Shown here in pieces: positions 1 to 9,867 of a DNA stretch of 64,000 nucleotides. Source of the DNA: Metaphire vulgaris (lineage: Eukaryota; Annelida; Clitellata; Crassiclitellata; Megascolecidae); NCBI GenBank assembly GCA_018105865.1, contig CM030834.1:11712719-11776718 (forward strand), written 5' to 3'. The notes below the pieces were generated by a model. It was not told the origin of the DNA. It ran no database searches and saw only the letters and a program-made list of their open reading frames with translations. The translations under genes were made by a program, and so were the position numbers. Each line of letters begins with the position of its first letter. Position 1 is the first letter of the stretch.

Positions 1-172
1 ATTTCCGCTCATTTCCTTTTTGACAGATATTTAGTAGCTTTCCTTACTCATAGTTACCTGAGTGTGTTTTTTATGCTATTGCTATAGTCTTTACATGTCT
101 ATTTCGTGTTAGAACTTTTCTTGGTATATGTTTTCTAGTTGCTGATGTGTTAGTTATAACATTTAACAATAG

Positions 173-411
173 TTAATTATGTGGATTAGTTCTAATGCAA
201 TAATTTTAAATGGATTAGTTTTAATGCAATACTTTAAATGTTAGGTCTGCCTTTGACATTCTACTGCTATCGTTTTTATATGTATGCTTCGTTTTATTAA
301 TATTTGCGTTTTTTTAAATTAAATTCATTGAGGATACTTATGTGCTAATTGCCTTCTTATATGTAGCATTTTTATTGATTATTCGGCATCACAGTTTTTC
401 ACTTTGGATAC
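173..411. repeat. 239-bp direct repeat, copy 1
   Basis: This AT-rich block recurs at 607-845 in the same order and with the same length, a 434-bp offset. A few base differences are visible near the T-run around position 315. No coding potential is seen. It looks like a local duplication. Confidence 0.85.
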
Positions 412-526
412 CCTGGATTTGACCTGGATCTTTAGTGATTTGGATTTGGTGTGCCATCGGTTGATGCTCCTGTGCATTATGAAAGTGGCGCTATAGAAGT
501 TTAAGATTAGATAGATTAGATTAGTT
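411..526 (+). repeat. dispersed repeat with (GATTA)-type tail, copy 1
   Basis: The unit runs from CCCTGGATTTGACC through GTGGCGCTATAGAAG and ends in a GATTAGATTAG-like tail. Near-identical sequence occurs at 9437-9562, and a diverged, interrupted copy lies around 8740-9245. The variable simple tail after a conserved body suggests the 3' end of a retroposon (SINE or LINE). That class is inferred; no RT or tRNA part is seen. Confidence 0.7.
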
Positions 527-606
527 GCGCTGCAATAGGTAGCTAGTTTGTTGATTATTCAGCAGAAAAGTTTTTGCTGCTATCGCTGCTGCCGCCGACA
601 ATAGGA

Positions 607-845
607 TTAATTATGTGGATTAGTTCTAATGCAATAATTTTAAATGGATTAGTTTTAATGCAATACTTTAAATGTTAGGTCTGCCTTTGACATTCTACTG
701 CTATCGTTTTTATATGTATGCTTCGTTTTATTACTATTTGCGTTTTTAAAAATTAAATTCCTTGAGGATACTTATGTATTAATTGCCTTCTTATATGTAG
801 CATTTTTATTGATTATTCGGCATCACAGTTTTTCACTTTGGATAC
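607..845. repeat. 239-bp direct repeat, copy 2
   Basis: This is the second copy of the block at 173-411. The two copies enclose the dispersed repeat at 411-526 and about 80 bp of unique sequence. Confidence 0.85.
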
Positions 846-930
846 ATCTATCGCTTAAGACATCTACTCCCTAAGCCTATCCTTAGTCATTGGCACTAGT
901 TTTTCGGCTTAGTATATAATTAATTTGCTC

Positions 931-1300
931 CAGTCCTGCATTTTCAGGCCATGCCATTTGGTCCGTCATTTTCCAGTCCTGCATTTTCAGGCCATGCCAC
1001 TTGGTCCGTCAGTTTCCAGTCCTGCATTTTCAGGCCATGCCACTTGGTCCGTCATTTTCCCGTCCTGCATTTTCAGGCCATGCCACTTGGTCCGTCAGTT
1101 TCCAGTCCTGCATTTTCAGGCCATGCCACTTGGTCCGTCATTTTCCCGTCCTGCATTTTCAGGCCATGCCACTTGGTCCGTCAGTTTCCAGTCCTGCATT
1201 TTCAGGCCATGCCACTTGGTCCGTCATTTTCCAGTCCTGCATTTTCACGTTATTGTGATTTTTGCGTCCGTCATTTTCCCGTCCTGCATTTTCAGCGCTC
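931..1300 (+). repeat. 43-bp minisatellite, about 8 units
   Basis: Units begin at 931, 974, 1017, 1060, 1103, 1146, 1189 and 1232, exactly 43 bp apart, each containing TCCTGCATTTTCAGGCCATG. From 1017 on, CAGT-starting and CCGT-starting units alternate, giving an 86-bp higher-order repeat. The last unit decays after about 20 bp and a partial unit follows. Three overlapping ORFs here are translations of the array and are not annotated as genes. Confidence 0.93.
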
Positions 1301-1319
1301 CCGACGGCAGCGCTACTGT

Positions 1320-1903
1320 AATAAGATGAATCTTTATATTTGTAGCACATTATGCGCGCTGTTTACGTGCAGTGCAGTGACCACGCAAACTCTCAATCTA
1401 ATGCCTGCAATCATCCACGCTATGACTGATACTGACCAATCCATCCGATCTATTGCGACCCCAAATTAGCTTAGAAAAACTCCTTTATAATATTCCGTTT
1501 TCGTCAGCGCAAGAGTCGATGGAAGGTGTTTACTAATACTTGGACAAGTCACAACCTCATAAAGGGTTTCGGACCTCATAAAGGGTTACGGAGGATCAGA
1601 ATCATCGCGCCGATTGATAGAGAAAGGTCTAGAACCAGTGACCTAGATGTCGTCACGAAACATGTTTTCATGATACAATTGAGATTGAACTGAAGCCTGA
1701 ATTTCGGACGCCCAGCCTCTCTATATACTAGGCAACTCTAAGTTATGAGCTGTTGTACCAGTCACAAGTTGTCGCAAAGCCCCCTTCGCGTGGTATTTTC
1801 ACTTTTACGATCATAATCGTACGTCTTGACTGGGTTGTCCTCGCTTTTCTTTCTTCAAAAACTTGTTAGCACCATATGGTACCAGATTGGCCAAGGCCAC
1901 TCA
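1320..1903. other. no gene seen
   Basis: This is unique-looking AT-rich sequence with no supported ORF or complete repeat. A short direct repeat of CTCATAAAGGGTT occurs near 1556-1585. Confidence 0.5.
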
Positions 1904-2020
1904 ATAATCAATCATCTTTATTCGTGACAAGCACAGCATAACAAAAGTAGTACACAACCAGTAGTACACAACCAAGGAAAACACAAATCAGCTGAACAAA
2001 ACTAAATAATAATAAAAATG
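1904..2020 (-). mobile_element. LINE 3' end (same family as 27001-29941)
   Basis: Read on the minus strand this matches the 3' UTR of the LINE inserted at 27-29.9 kb. Shared landmarks are TTAGTTTTGTTCAG, a duplicated GTTGTGTACTACT motif, and the end CACGAATAAAGATGATT. Here the tail continues GATTGATT, suggesting GAT/GATT slippage at the 3' end. It is a 5'-truncated copy with no coding sequence. The upstream limit (higher coordinates) is uncertain. Confidence 0.85.
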
Positions 2021-2199
2021 TTTAACAGTTTAAAAAGACACTTGCTAAGGCTGAGGCGACAGTAGGTGTTTTATCAGTAGCCATAAAATCTTTGACGGTG
2101 ACCTACCATAAACACTGTAGTGAGACATGTGCCATCCATTAAGATCCAATAGGCATCCTTGTGCAACGGTACTAATACACCTGCCATATCATCGCTCAT

Positions 2200-2588
2200 C
2201 ATGGGCGTCCGGAGGGGGTGCAAGGGGCAGTGTTTTATACAGGCCTGTTAGGAGGGGAGATTTTCCCCCCGAAACCCCAAAATTCCCCCACCCAAAAAAA
2301 TCCCAGCACTTACACAAATTTTGCATTGAACTGTGTCTTTTCCTCTCCAACCAAGTCGATTCCCACCCCCGAAAGCCTCACCCCCCGCCAAAGGCGCGGG
2401 GTCTGGATAAAACACTGAAGGGGCGCAATTGCACCCCCTGGAAAAATGTGGAGTCATGAAAAAAGTAAAATTGCTTGTTTCTTTCGTCACAAAACCTTGT
2501 TTTGCACCCCCGTGGAAAATTTTTTAATTTCTTTCGCCAAAAGACCTTGTTTTTCACCACCCTGGAAACATTCCTGCGGACGCCCATG
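2200..2588. mobile_element. hAT-type MITE, family GGGCGTCCG, copy 1 (interrupted)
   Basis: Termini CATGGGCGTCCG and CGGACGCCCATG are inverted repeats. They are flanked by the 8-bp direct repeat TCGCTCAT at 2192-2199 and 2589-2596, the target duplication length typical of hAT transposons. The element is interrupted by another MITE at 2228-2417. Other copies lie at 6117-6311 and 31147-31290. Confidence 0.9.
2228..2417 (+). mobile_element. MITE, family CAGTGTTTTAT, copy 1 (nested)
   Basis: Ends CAGTGTTTTATACAG and GTCTGGATAAAACACTG are inverted repeats. The direct repeat AAGGGG flanks it. It sits inside the GGGCGTCCG MITE, so it inserted later. The family recurs at 16035-16205 and 63724-63883. 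Target duplications appear to be 6 to 9 bp, so the superfamily (hAT or Mutator-like) is not settled. Confidence 0.88.
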
Positions 2589-2599
2589 TCGCTCATGCG

Positions 2600-3557
2600 G
2601 CCCACTTCTCCATAAATCATTCAGTAGTCTATCGTTATGCTTCACAAACTTAGTATACATACTGTATATAGTACATGTCCAAAAACTAGGTGATATTTTA
2701 GAATGTTATATCAACGAATTGATGAAATTTCTAGTTCGATCCAGAACTTACAGTCATGTTGTCAGCAGTGGACAAAACATTCATTCTTCTCCGTGGACAC
2801 AATACCCGTTGGTGTCTATTGAAATTTGAGTTCGTCTCTTCTATTCGTGTCTTATTATTATTCGTTAAATGCTTTAAAACGCATGGTTAAACTGTCAGCT
2901 GACGTGTAGCCTAATGATAGCCGGACTACTCCCAGCCATAAATTCTCGACATCCAGAGCCGTGGGTTGGATTGTAAAAACCAAATTTTTCGACCCCTCCG
3001 CCCGATAAATCGAACCCCGAGTGAAATTTATTTCACAGAAAGGCAATAAAACTTTAATAACATCTGTGATGTTTATTGATAGACCGCGAATTTCCTAACC
3101 TACATGTATTTTATTTTAGATTTGTGTATGGACTAAACCGAAATTGGTCGGAATCAAACCGGTCTAGGAAGTCTAGTCTAGTCTTTTTGGCACAATAGAA
3201 TTATTCACAATCCCGTAACGTAATGTAATGTAGTATTTATATTAGCGTCTCTTATATATCTACCCAGAGGCTGCTACCAAATCTATCTTGCTACTTTTGT
3301 CGTGAAATTTGTTTAGTACATGCCGCATCTTCCAGTTTTACTCAAAGTCGCTACTGATTTAGAAGTCATCTATTTAAGAATGGCAAAAACTTCTCATATA
3401 TCCAAAGTTTGTAGGAGAACTGAAACCTTGGATTTTCTTCAAGGCACAAACTGGACAAGAACTGCTACCAAACTTTCCCTCGTCATTGTCTACGAAAGAT
3501 TTTCCTCGATGGGATCCCATCCCACGAGCGCTGTAACTACTTGTTATGCCATCACGA
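2600..3557. other. no gene seen
   Basis: No supported gene. The 125-aa frame starting at 3320 has no recognisable motif and runs into the MITE at 3566, so it is treated as chance. Confidence 0.5.
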
Positions 3558-3565
3558 ATGCGTGC

Positions 3566-3757
3566 CAGGGGCGTAGCGAGGTGGGAGGGGGGTATATCGG
3601 TATATATACCTCCCCAAAATCAGTCTACCTTAAAGTATTTTATGTGATATACAAGTGGTTATATTTTGTTTATATGGTTTATGTGATTTATAGTTAAGAT
3701 TTATACTCACCCAAAATATTTATACCCTCCAAAATCAAATTCCTGCCTACGCCCCTG
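3566..3757. mobile_element. hAT-type MITE, family CAGGGGCGTAG, copy 1
   Basis: Ends CAGGGGCGTAGCGAGG and CCTACGCCCCTG are inverted repeats. A perfect 8-bp target duplication, ATGCGTGC, lies at 3558-3565 and 3758-3765. The interior is AT-rich and non-coding. A diverged copy in opposite orientation lies at about 31600-31774. Confidence 0.92.
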
Positions 3758-3794
3758 ATGCGTGCCATATTGTATACAATCGCACCGCGTCTAA

Positions 3795-4502
3795 AGCTGG
3801 GGCGCCACGGGCGAACTTTGTGAGCCGAACAAAGTCCCGGCACATATCCCGGTTCCAAAAATGCGACCTACTACGACCTACGAGCAGAAATGAGGCCACA
3901 CCCCCGTGTCGTTCAAGTAGCGCATTTAGAGAAAATGGCTGACGAGCAAATCGCCGTGTTATTATGTGGCATGATGTTTTTGGTGGCGCTCAGATCAGTG
4001 CATGCACTATCCACGGGGAAAAATAAGAAAAGAAAGAAGCGAGTATGGGTAAGACCATGGATAAGGTGCAGAGAGTTGCACGGTGCGTACCATTCCTTTT
4101 CAGGGACTGACAGCGACCGACCAACAATCATTTAACAATTTCGTACGAATGGATTTTGCTGCATTTGAAGATTTGTTATCTCGAATTGAACATGACATTG
4201 CAAAGGCGGACACCATAAATAATGCGTCGGAGTATATCGACATTTCTGCTTCTTCTTTAACTTCTTTATCCGTTTAATAACTCGCGCCTGATTGGTTGAA
4301 CAACTAGAAAGTAGGTCGCACACAGTGAGTTGTATGCTGCAAATCGGTCAGCGCGAACGAAGTACGCGCACGACTCACCCCAGTCGTCCGGCGCACATTG
4401 TGAGCGCGTGGCCAAGCTGTCAATTGAAACCGGCTTATCCATGAGGTGGAAATGTGCCGGGACTTTGTTCGGCTCACAAAGTTCGCCCGTGGTGCCCCAG
4501 CT
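3795..4502 (+). mobile_element. PIF/Harbinger transposon, internally deleted, 51-bp TIRs
   Basis: Positions 3795-3845 and 4452-4502 are inverted repeats of 51 bp with one mismatch, starting AGCTGGGGCGCCACGGGCGA. The flanks are TAA and TGA, an imperfect 3-bp target site of the sort PIF/Harbinger uses. The interior encodes the N-terminus of a Harbinger-type nuclease (separate entry) and then unrelated-looking AT-rich sequence. It is best read as a deletion derivative of an autonomous element. Confidence 0.88.
3935..4280 (+). pseudogene. Harbinger transposase N-terminal remnant
   Basis: From ATG 3935 the frame reads MADEQIAVLL, then a Lys/Arg-rich stretch followed by RVWVRPWIR and HGAYHSF. The W-V-R-P-W-I-R block before a G-A-Y/F-H motif is characteristic of the start of PIF/Harbinger transposases. 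A frameshift occurs near 4100. The neighbouring frame continues with QQSFNNFVRMDFAAFEDLLS, matching the usual F-x-R-M-x-x-x-F-x-x-L-L segment. The DDE catalytic core is missing, so it cannot be active. The start was chosen as the first Met before the basic block; an upstream in-frame ATG exists at 3890. Confidence 0.82.
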
Positions 4503-4739
4503 TGAGGGGTATGTTTTCGGTTGTCGTAGTGAACATTAAAAGATAGTCTGTAGAGGGAATCGAATGAAAAGAGATTTTGCTTCCTTTGGAGCAGACGCTG
4601 TAGATAAAAAGGAGGTAATGGAAAATTCAGCGATTTGAAAGGTGTCTGATATCGAAATGCGTCTGAAGTATAGCATGTAATATCTATAATTAAAAAAGGT
4701 AAAGCTTCGCCCATACTCGATTTCGAGCTTCGAGTTCTC

Positions 4740-4815
4740 CAAAAACAGCCTGACAAGCAAAAAACGTTATCAACTTTCCAAAAACAGCCTGACAAGCAAA
4801 AAAACCTTATCGTCA
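4740..4815 (+). repeat. two copies of the GACAAGCAAAAAA motif
   Basis: AAAACAGCCTGACAAGCAAA occurs twice, with GACAAGC at about 4752 and 4791. The same GACAAGCAAAAAAGGTCGTC-like motif recurs inside several MITEs in this window (for example 14480, 15252, 16808, 18568 and 43253). No complete element ends are seen here. Confidence 0.7.
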
Positions 4816-4872
4816 CTGGATCTGGGCCCCTGAAAACTCCACGGGCCCCGGTACAATGTACCGGCTGCACCC

Positions 4873-5002
4873 CCTCTCCTCAGGTTACAACCGCCCTCTA
4901 GCGAATGGAGGCTGAGTCGACCTTAGGGGCTCCTGCGGGGTTGAACCCGTTCTGTCAGCGTGCCTGTCTAGCGTGTTACCAATCTGCCATCTTCCTGCCC
5001 CT
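4873..5002 (-). mobile_element. tRNA-derived SINE, copy 1
   Basis: On the minus strand the head reads GGGGCAGGAAGATGGCAGAT, followed by TGGTAAC, with a good Pol III A box (TGGCAGATTGG) and a B box (GGGTTCAACCC). The distal part (AGGAGCCCC, then GGTCGACTCAGCC) is shared with copies near 31.3-31.6 kb and 62.9-63.2 kb. No intact tRNA cloverleaf is claimed. Confidence 0.8.
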
Positions 5003-5004
5003 TA

Positions 5005-6108
5005 CTTACTTATTTACTCACGCGTAAATTCTAGCGTAGGTTGCTTCGCTGTGACACGGTACAGTTTCTATAGGAGGCCTATGTTAGACTTCAGGATAGC
5101 TGAATCTGGCCATCTCTAATAACTATATTTCATATTAATGATATTACCGGTATTCATCCCGAACGGTACAGGACGACTCGGGGACGAACAACTCGGCGAG
5201 AGAGTCTATAAAGTTTAAGAGGCTGGGAAATGTTTGAAGTAGAGTTCAAAAGAGAGCCACTGCAAGGCGCTGTGGGGCGGGGAGGGGGGTTATCAGGTCT
5301 TTGAAGTCGGCTACTGCAGGTCAACGATTGACAACTGCTTCGCTGTTTCATTGTATTGATAGACTTATTATTCTATATAACCTAATAAAAATTGCATACA
5401 TTCTACTCATCTTACCCACCCATCCACCTCCCTCCCCTTACCTCTCCTCTTCCCTTCTCACACGCACATCCCTCACTCCCCCTACAACGCCCCCACCCTC
5501 CCTTCCTCTCCCCTCCAACCTATACTCGATCGTATCCGTCGCCGAGTTGTTACGTACCCTCCTGAATAACATCTCAAAATTATCTTTATCTACTTTCGCA
5601 TATCATTTAGTAAAGATATTCAGTACCTCGGGTCTCAGTTCGACGATCTGTCCATAAGCCAGTCCTTGTGGTAACATGGAGAGACCGGTCGTCAGTCCAG
5701 AAATGAAGTCGCCTTTCAGACAAGACAAGCTTAAAACAAAGACCAATCAAACGGGTAAAATCTAAAATGTATGCATTACAATAAAATGACCCTTTCGTAT
5801 TCTAACATTCTAGTGAACCGTAGCGCTAACAAGAGGAAATGCAAATGCGATTGATCACATATGCAGAGCGCTCAACTGTAACCCATATATCGTTTACAGC
5901 TTCGAGTACTGTCAGGGTATACATGTACTATAGAGTATCTACCAGAAAACTATTCGTCAGTATACACTCATCGTCATCGTCATCATCCTGGCACTCCGCC
6001 ACACCGGCGCTGGGCGATGACATGGAGTAACTGCCTCCGCGAAGTCCTCTAGCTTGCGCAGTTCGATGTGCTTCTGGTAATGTCATAAAGGTCCATTCTG
6101 TGATGTTA
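5005..6108. other. no gene seen; C-rich tract
   Basis: Contains a pyrimidine/C-rich stretch (about 5410-5520, rich in CCCTCC and CACCC). No ORF with recognisable features. Confidence 0.5.
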
Positions 6109-6116
6109 TTCATCCA

Positions 6117-6311
6117 AATGGGCGTCCGGAGAATTTTTTCCAGGGGGTGCAAAACAGGGTCTTGTGACGAAAGAGATGAAAAAATTCTCCAGGGGGTGCA
6201 AAACAAGGTTTTGTGACGAAAGGAACAAGTAATTTTACTTTTGTCACAACTCCACAATTTTTTAGGGGAGGTGAAATTGCACCCCCTTACACCCTCCTCC
6301 GGACGCCCATG
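6117..6311. mobile_element. hAT-type MITE, family GGGCGTCCG, copy 2
   Basis: Ends ATGGGCGTCCGGAG and CTCCGGACGCCCATG are inverted repeats. The 8-bp flanks TTCATCCA and TCCATCCA differ at one base. The interior holds an approximate tandem duplication, with CAGGGGGTGCAAAAC present twice about 50 bp apart. Confidence 0.9.
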
Positions 6312-6718
6312 TCCATCCAGGTCGATTTTGGTCTTCCTCTGGTTCTTTGTCCTGTGATCCCTAGCATTAGGTTTGTTTGGTCTTGTGTTTGAAGCTCTTC
6401 GCCGTTTGCTGCTCGTGTTTTGTTTGTTTTATCCGGTAACTCAGTTTTTATTTGTAGTGAGTAAAATTGATAGAAAAAATAGATAAATTGTTTGGCGCAT
6501 GCATTTGTAGAGAAATCACGAATAAGTTAATAAAACGATTAATAATATAATTCAATCAAATCTTAGACCCAATAATATTAATCAATTGTCACGTAATTGC
6601 TAAAAGGATATAGTGAGCGAATGACAAGATCATTCGGTAGGTGACGCCAGTCGACAGTGAGATATTAGAAAGGACCCGTTTAGGTTTTAAACACCACCGT
6701 TTTTGCGGCCGCCGATTT

Positions 6719-6728
6719 CTATAAAAGG
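6719..6728 (+). promoter_or_regulatory. candidate TATA box
   Basis: CTATAAAAGG matches the metazoan TATA consensus and lies in locally GC-rich sequence (GCGGCCGCCG just upstream). It sits about 100 bp before the GGTACC-rich block, and a poly(A) signal follows at 7594. Promoter activity is inferred only. Confidence 0.4.
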
Positions 6729-6815
6729 AGGACCGAATCAATGATCAGGGCCGATAGATGAGGGCAGCGCGTGTTCGGGAAGGGAAAGAGACTGTGAGAT
6801 CACCCTTGAGATACC

Positions 6816-7487
6816 GGTACCATGCGGTACCGACGGAGAAATGTGCAGGATACCGGCATCAGCGGTGCCGACGACGGAGGGAAGGAGCGGTACCAGGTGG
6901 TACCAACGGAAGATAAGTAGAGGTACAGGCGGTTACAGACACCACCAGCCGCTGAGGTTTAGAGAGTGGTACCAAGCGGTACCGAGTGAAGAGTTAAGGC
7001 GAGGCGGTACCAACAGTGGTACCAGCAGTGGATATAGAGTGGTACAAGCTGAGAGAGCGGCACGAGGCAGATTGAGAAGCAGGATAGCGGTATCGATAGA
7101 GCAGCGGTACCAAGGGTACCGAGCGGTACCAGCTGATGAAAAGAAGTGGTACCAGCGGTGCCAGCTGAGGAAAGGAGGTGGTAGCAGCTGAGGAAAAAAG
7201 GTGGTACCAGCGGTACTAGCGGATTAAGAGGATTGGTACCAAGGGTACCAAGAGAGAGAAAGGCTTGGTGTCGAGAGTTAGGACGCGAAATCAAGAGAGC
7301 AGTGAGTGGTACCGAGTGAGAGGTCGGTACCAAGGGCTGGGTACCAGAGATTAAGTGGTACCAAGTTACCAACGGTACCGGACGTTAGTAAGGTCGGTAC
7401 CGGAAGGCGAAGAAAGATAGGTAGGCCTACCAGGGATAAGACGGTACCTGAGAGACATATAGGAAGGGCCGCAAGAGGCGAGGTACC
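6816..7487. repeat. degenerate repeat block with 23 GGTACC sites
   Basis: The palindrome GGTACC occurs 23 times in 672 bp, with starts including 6816, 6826, 6889, 6899, 6968, 6978, 7106, 7115 and 7125. About one per 4 kb is expected by chance. Many sites are preceded by AGCG or AGTG and followed by A or G, on a purine-rich plus strand. Spacing is irregular (9 to 70 bp) with no fixed period. Frames on both strands are open for 116-137 codons, but their composition follows the repeat (VPLVPL, GTLGT), so no CDS is called. Confidence 0.85.
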
Positions 7488-7531
7488 AGATAATATAGAT
7501 AGCGATAGGAAGGCCTGAAGTGTATAGAAAT

Positions 7532-7550
7532 CCTAGGCTAAAAGCCTAGG
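7532..7550. other. short perfect hairpin
   Basis: CCTAGGCTAAAAGCCTAGG folds as an 8-bp stem with a 3-nt loop. It lies 45 bp beyond the GGTACC block and 44 bp before an AATAAA signal. Confidence 0.6.
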
Positions 7551-7593
7551 TCGGACTACCACGAACCTAAGTCAGTTAATTAAATAGATAGAT

Positions 7594-7599
7594 AATAAA
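7594..7599 (+). terminator. candidate polyadenylation signal
   Basis: AATAAA is followed within 10 bp by a GT-rich run (CTGTGTGTGTGAG), the arrangement expected of a metazoan poly(A) site. With the TATA-like box at 6719 it would delimit a transcript of about 0.9 kb over the GGTACC block. There is no transcript evidence. Confidence 0.4.
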
Positions 7600-7619
7600 A
7601 CCCTGTGTGTGTGAGCCGG

Positions 7620-8290
7620 GCTGGCCAACTGGTAAGAGGGAGAGAGCTAGCAGTGAACGTCTGAGCCCGGTTTGGCCACATACAGTATTACCCGTACTAT
7701 CAGAATTTAATAATTTTACGAACCTCGTACGAATACGTACTAGGATTAGATTAGATTAGATAGTTCATTAATAGGCGCACTTTAGCACAAATGCGCCGCT
7801 GCTGATTGGTCAAAGAATAATGTTTTAAGTCTTGAAAGGAAAACGTCTCGAGAGGTCACGGGTGGTATTGTCCCGTAGCTCCGCTGGGAGAGCATTCCAG
7901 TAGTAAGGCCCTAGCGTCCTAAATGAACGATCGCCAATCTTGGATGCGAAATGTTACAGAGGTAATCTGGCATTCTGTCTAAATATATCCCAGGAACGAT
8001 GAATAGAGAGCATTGGGTTGTCATCGATAGAAAAATCCCCATGTGAATCGTCTGGTCGTCAGGTTGTTGTCTGGGGCATTCACAAGACAGACAGCCCAGG
8101 TAACATCATGCATATGCATCAGATGTGCTATGGAGCACGTGACATTGACTGTTTTGGTGGCTGCTGTCGGAAACTGAATGAGCAGCCCAAGAATACAACT
8201 GAACAATAGACTTTTGTTAAAATGTCGAAATTGAGTCACGGCAAATTCGGCAATATGCTTATAAATGGAATGCATACACTTTTGCGGCTA
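7620..8290. other. no gene seen
   Basis: Mostly unique sequence. Small opposing ORFs at 8018-8275 have no recognisable motif. GGATTAGATTAGATTAGATAG near 7743 resembles the simple tail of the dispersed repeat at 411-526, without its body. Confidence 0.45.
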
Positions 8291-8292
8291 TT

Positions 8293-8385
8293 TTAAGTGG
8301 CGTAGCCAAAATGGGGGTTTGGGAGGTTAAACCCCCTCCCCTTGGTTGTCCGACAAAATTTTTTATTGCGTATTATTATTTTCGA
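8293..8385 (-). mobile_element. partial MITE, GTGGCGTAGCCA type
   Basis: AGTGGCGTAGCCA followed by GGTTAAACCCCCTCCC, CTTGGTTGTCCGACA and TTATTGCGTATTATT matches, in reverse orientation, the right half of the intact MITE at 18503-18746 and parts of 25676-25975 and 32950-33185. The other terminus is not seen. Confidence 0.65.
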
Positions 8386-8739
8386 GCCGGCTTTCCATGC
8401 CCAAACGATTACAATTTTTTAAAATAAGTATTAAGTAATGTAAGTGTACAGTTTTACTGTAAGTAAAAGTAATGTTCTAAAATAAGCATGTAAGCCTTCG
8501 GACAATTTCCAGGCGGTGACAGTGGCAGCATCGAGTAGCACAGAATTATCAAAACGACGCGCGGTAGATCGACGGTATGGCAGACCTGAAGGTATTTAAT
8601 TTGACTTTCAGTAGGTAAAGATTATGGTCCGACGTCGACCGTGAAGTCAAATGCCACACAGAAGAGTATGCTAATCGTTCCGATTAAATTATTCTATCTC
8701 GTTGGTCTTTTGCCGAAGTGAATAATCCACCGCTGGTTG

Positions 8740-9245
8740 TCCGGCCTGATATCGTGGATTTAGACGAATCGTCGCCTAGGCGATTAGGATTTTGTGTCCG
8801 CCATCGCCTGATGCTTCCTGGACATCAGACTTGAAACCAGGTCGCTGGGTCAATGGGTCATTAGGGTCACCTTTGTCCACCGGGTTACCGGGTCATCTTT
8901 ATGACCCGATTATAGACCCGGTATTAATAAAAATCTTCTTCAGATGCTAAGCATGCAGGTTCGCCAATCCCGGAAAGGCTGAAGAGACTGTCCGCTTGAT
9001 ATTAGTTAGGTCCACAGATACAAGTAATTGATTTTATCACTGAGGGATATTGGTATTATTACTCTATGGAATGTTATAAAATGTAATGAAAAATTCTATG
9101 GTGTGATGGCAACGTTTAATTTGTCATTTAGAAATATTCAAATATTAGAACCAATGACTGGGTCACCGGGTCACTGAGTCACTGGGTCACCCGGTTCCAA
9201 GTCTGCTGGACATTACGAAGCGAAGCTGTAGAAGTTGATGATTGA
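8740..9245 (+). repeat. dispersed repeat, copy 2, split by a MITE
   Basis: Positions 8740-8825 (GTTGTCCGGCCTGATATCG onward) and 9206-9245 (GAAGCTGTAGAAGTTGATGA) align in order with the repeat at 9420-9562. The break coincides exactly with the MITE at 8826-9205. It is a diverged copy disrupted by a later insertion. Confidence 0.65.
8826..9205. mobile_element. hAT-type MITE, family CAGACTTGGAACC
   Basis: Ends CAGACTTGAAACC and GGTTCCAAGTCTG are inverted repeats. A perfect 8-bp target duplication, CTGGACAT, lies at 8818-8825 and 9206-9213. Both subterminal regions carry clusters of GGGTCA (8846-8900 and 9160-9195). Non-coding. Confidence 0.9.
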
Positions 9246-9273
9246 ATTTATGGTGATGCTGCTTTCCTCGCAA

Positions 9274-9867
9274 GGGGCCATCCATAAATGACCTCACGCG
9301 ATTTGAAAGTTTTTGACCCCCTCCCTCTCGTCACACGTCGTCACAAAAAGTCAGACTCAGACCCCTCAAATATGACGTCACAACGCGTTAATCCGGGCTT
9401 ATCCACCATAGACTGTCACCCTTTTGTTCGGCCGGATACCCTGGATTTGACCCCTGGATTTGACCTAGATCTTTAGTGATTTGGATTTGGTGTGCCATCG
9501 GTTGATGCTCCTGTGCATTATGAAAGTGGCGCTATAGAAGTTTAAGATTAGATTAGATAGAATCTCCCCGCCATCGTGTCGTCTTTCCAATGCCAAAATT
9601 AATGTTTCGTTTGAAAATATTCATTATAATTATTACACACTGTAGTTGAAACAATATTCAGAAACTTTTTAAAATTCTTTTTAAAAAGTGAAGCATAATA
9701 ATTATAAGTGTAAAATACGTTCAATTTTGCGGTAACAGCACTGCGGTATCAACAGAAATATTTAGTATTATGTGACGTCACATTTCTGGACCCCCCCGTC
9801 GTCACACATCGTCACAAATGTTTGAACCGCCTCCCATAAATGCGTAACGTCATTTATGGACGGCCCC
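9274..9867. mobile_element. MITE with GGGGCCRTCCATAAATGACG termini
   Basis: Left end GGGGCCATCCATAAATGACC and right end (reverse complement) GGGGCCGTCCATAAATGACG are about 20-bp inverted repeats. Further inward, CGTCACACGTCGTCACAAA and CGTCACACATCGTCACAAA are also related. The dispersed repeat copy at 9437-9562 lies inside and presumably inserted later. The target duplication is unclear. Confidence 0.8.
9437..9562 (+). repeat. dispersed repeat, copy 3 (nested in MITE)
   Basis: Near-identical to 411-526, including GTGTGCCATCGGTTGATGCT and the end GGCGCTATAGAAGTTTAAGA followed by a TTAGA-type tail. Its first CCTGGATTTGACC phrase is duplicated in tandem. Confidence 0.75.

Noticed and set aside
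925..1469. Three overlapping plus-strand ORFs of 85-172 codons
   Set aside because: They are translations of the 43-bp minisatellite. 43 is not a multiple of 3, so all three frames are visited and no natural protein repeat results.
6841..7372. Opposed frames of 116 and 137 codons over the GGTACC block
   Set aside because: Composition follows the repeated palindrome on both strands and no start context or family motif is seen.
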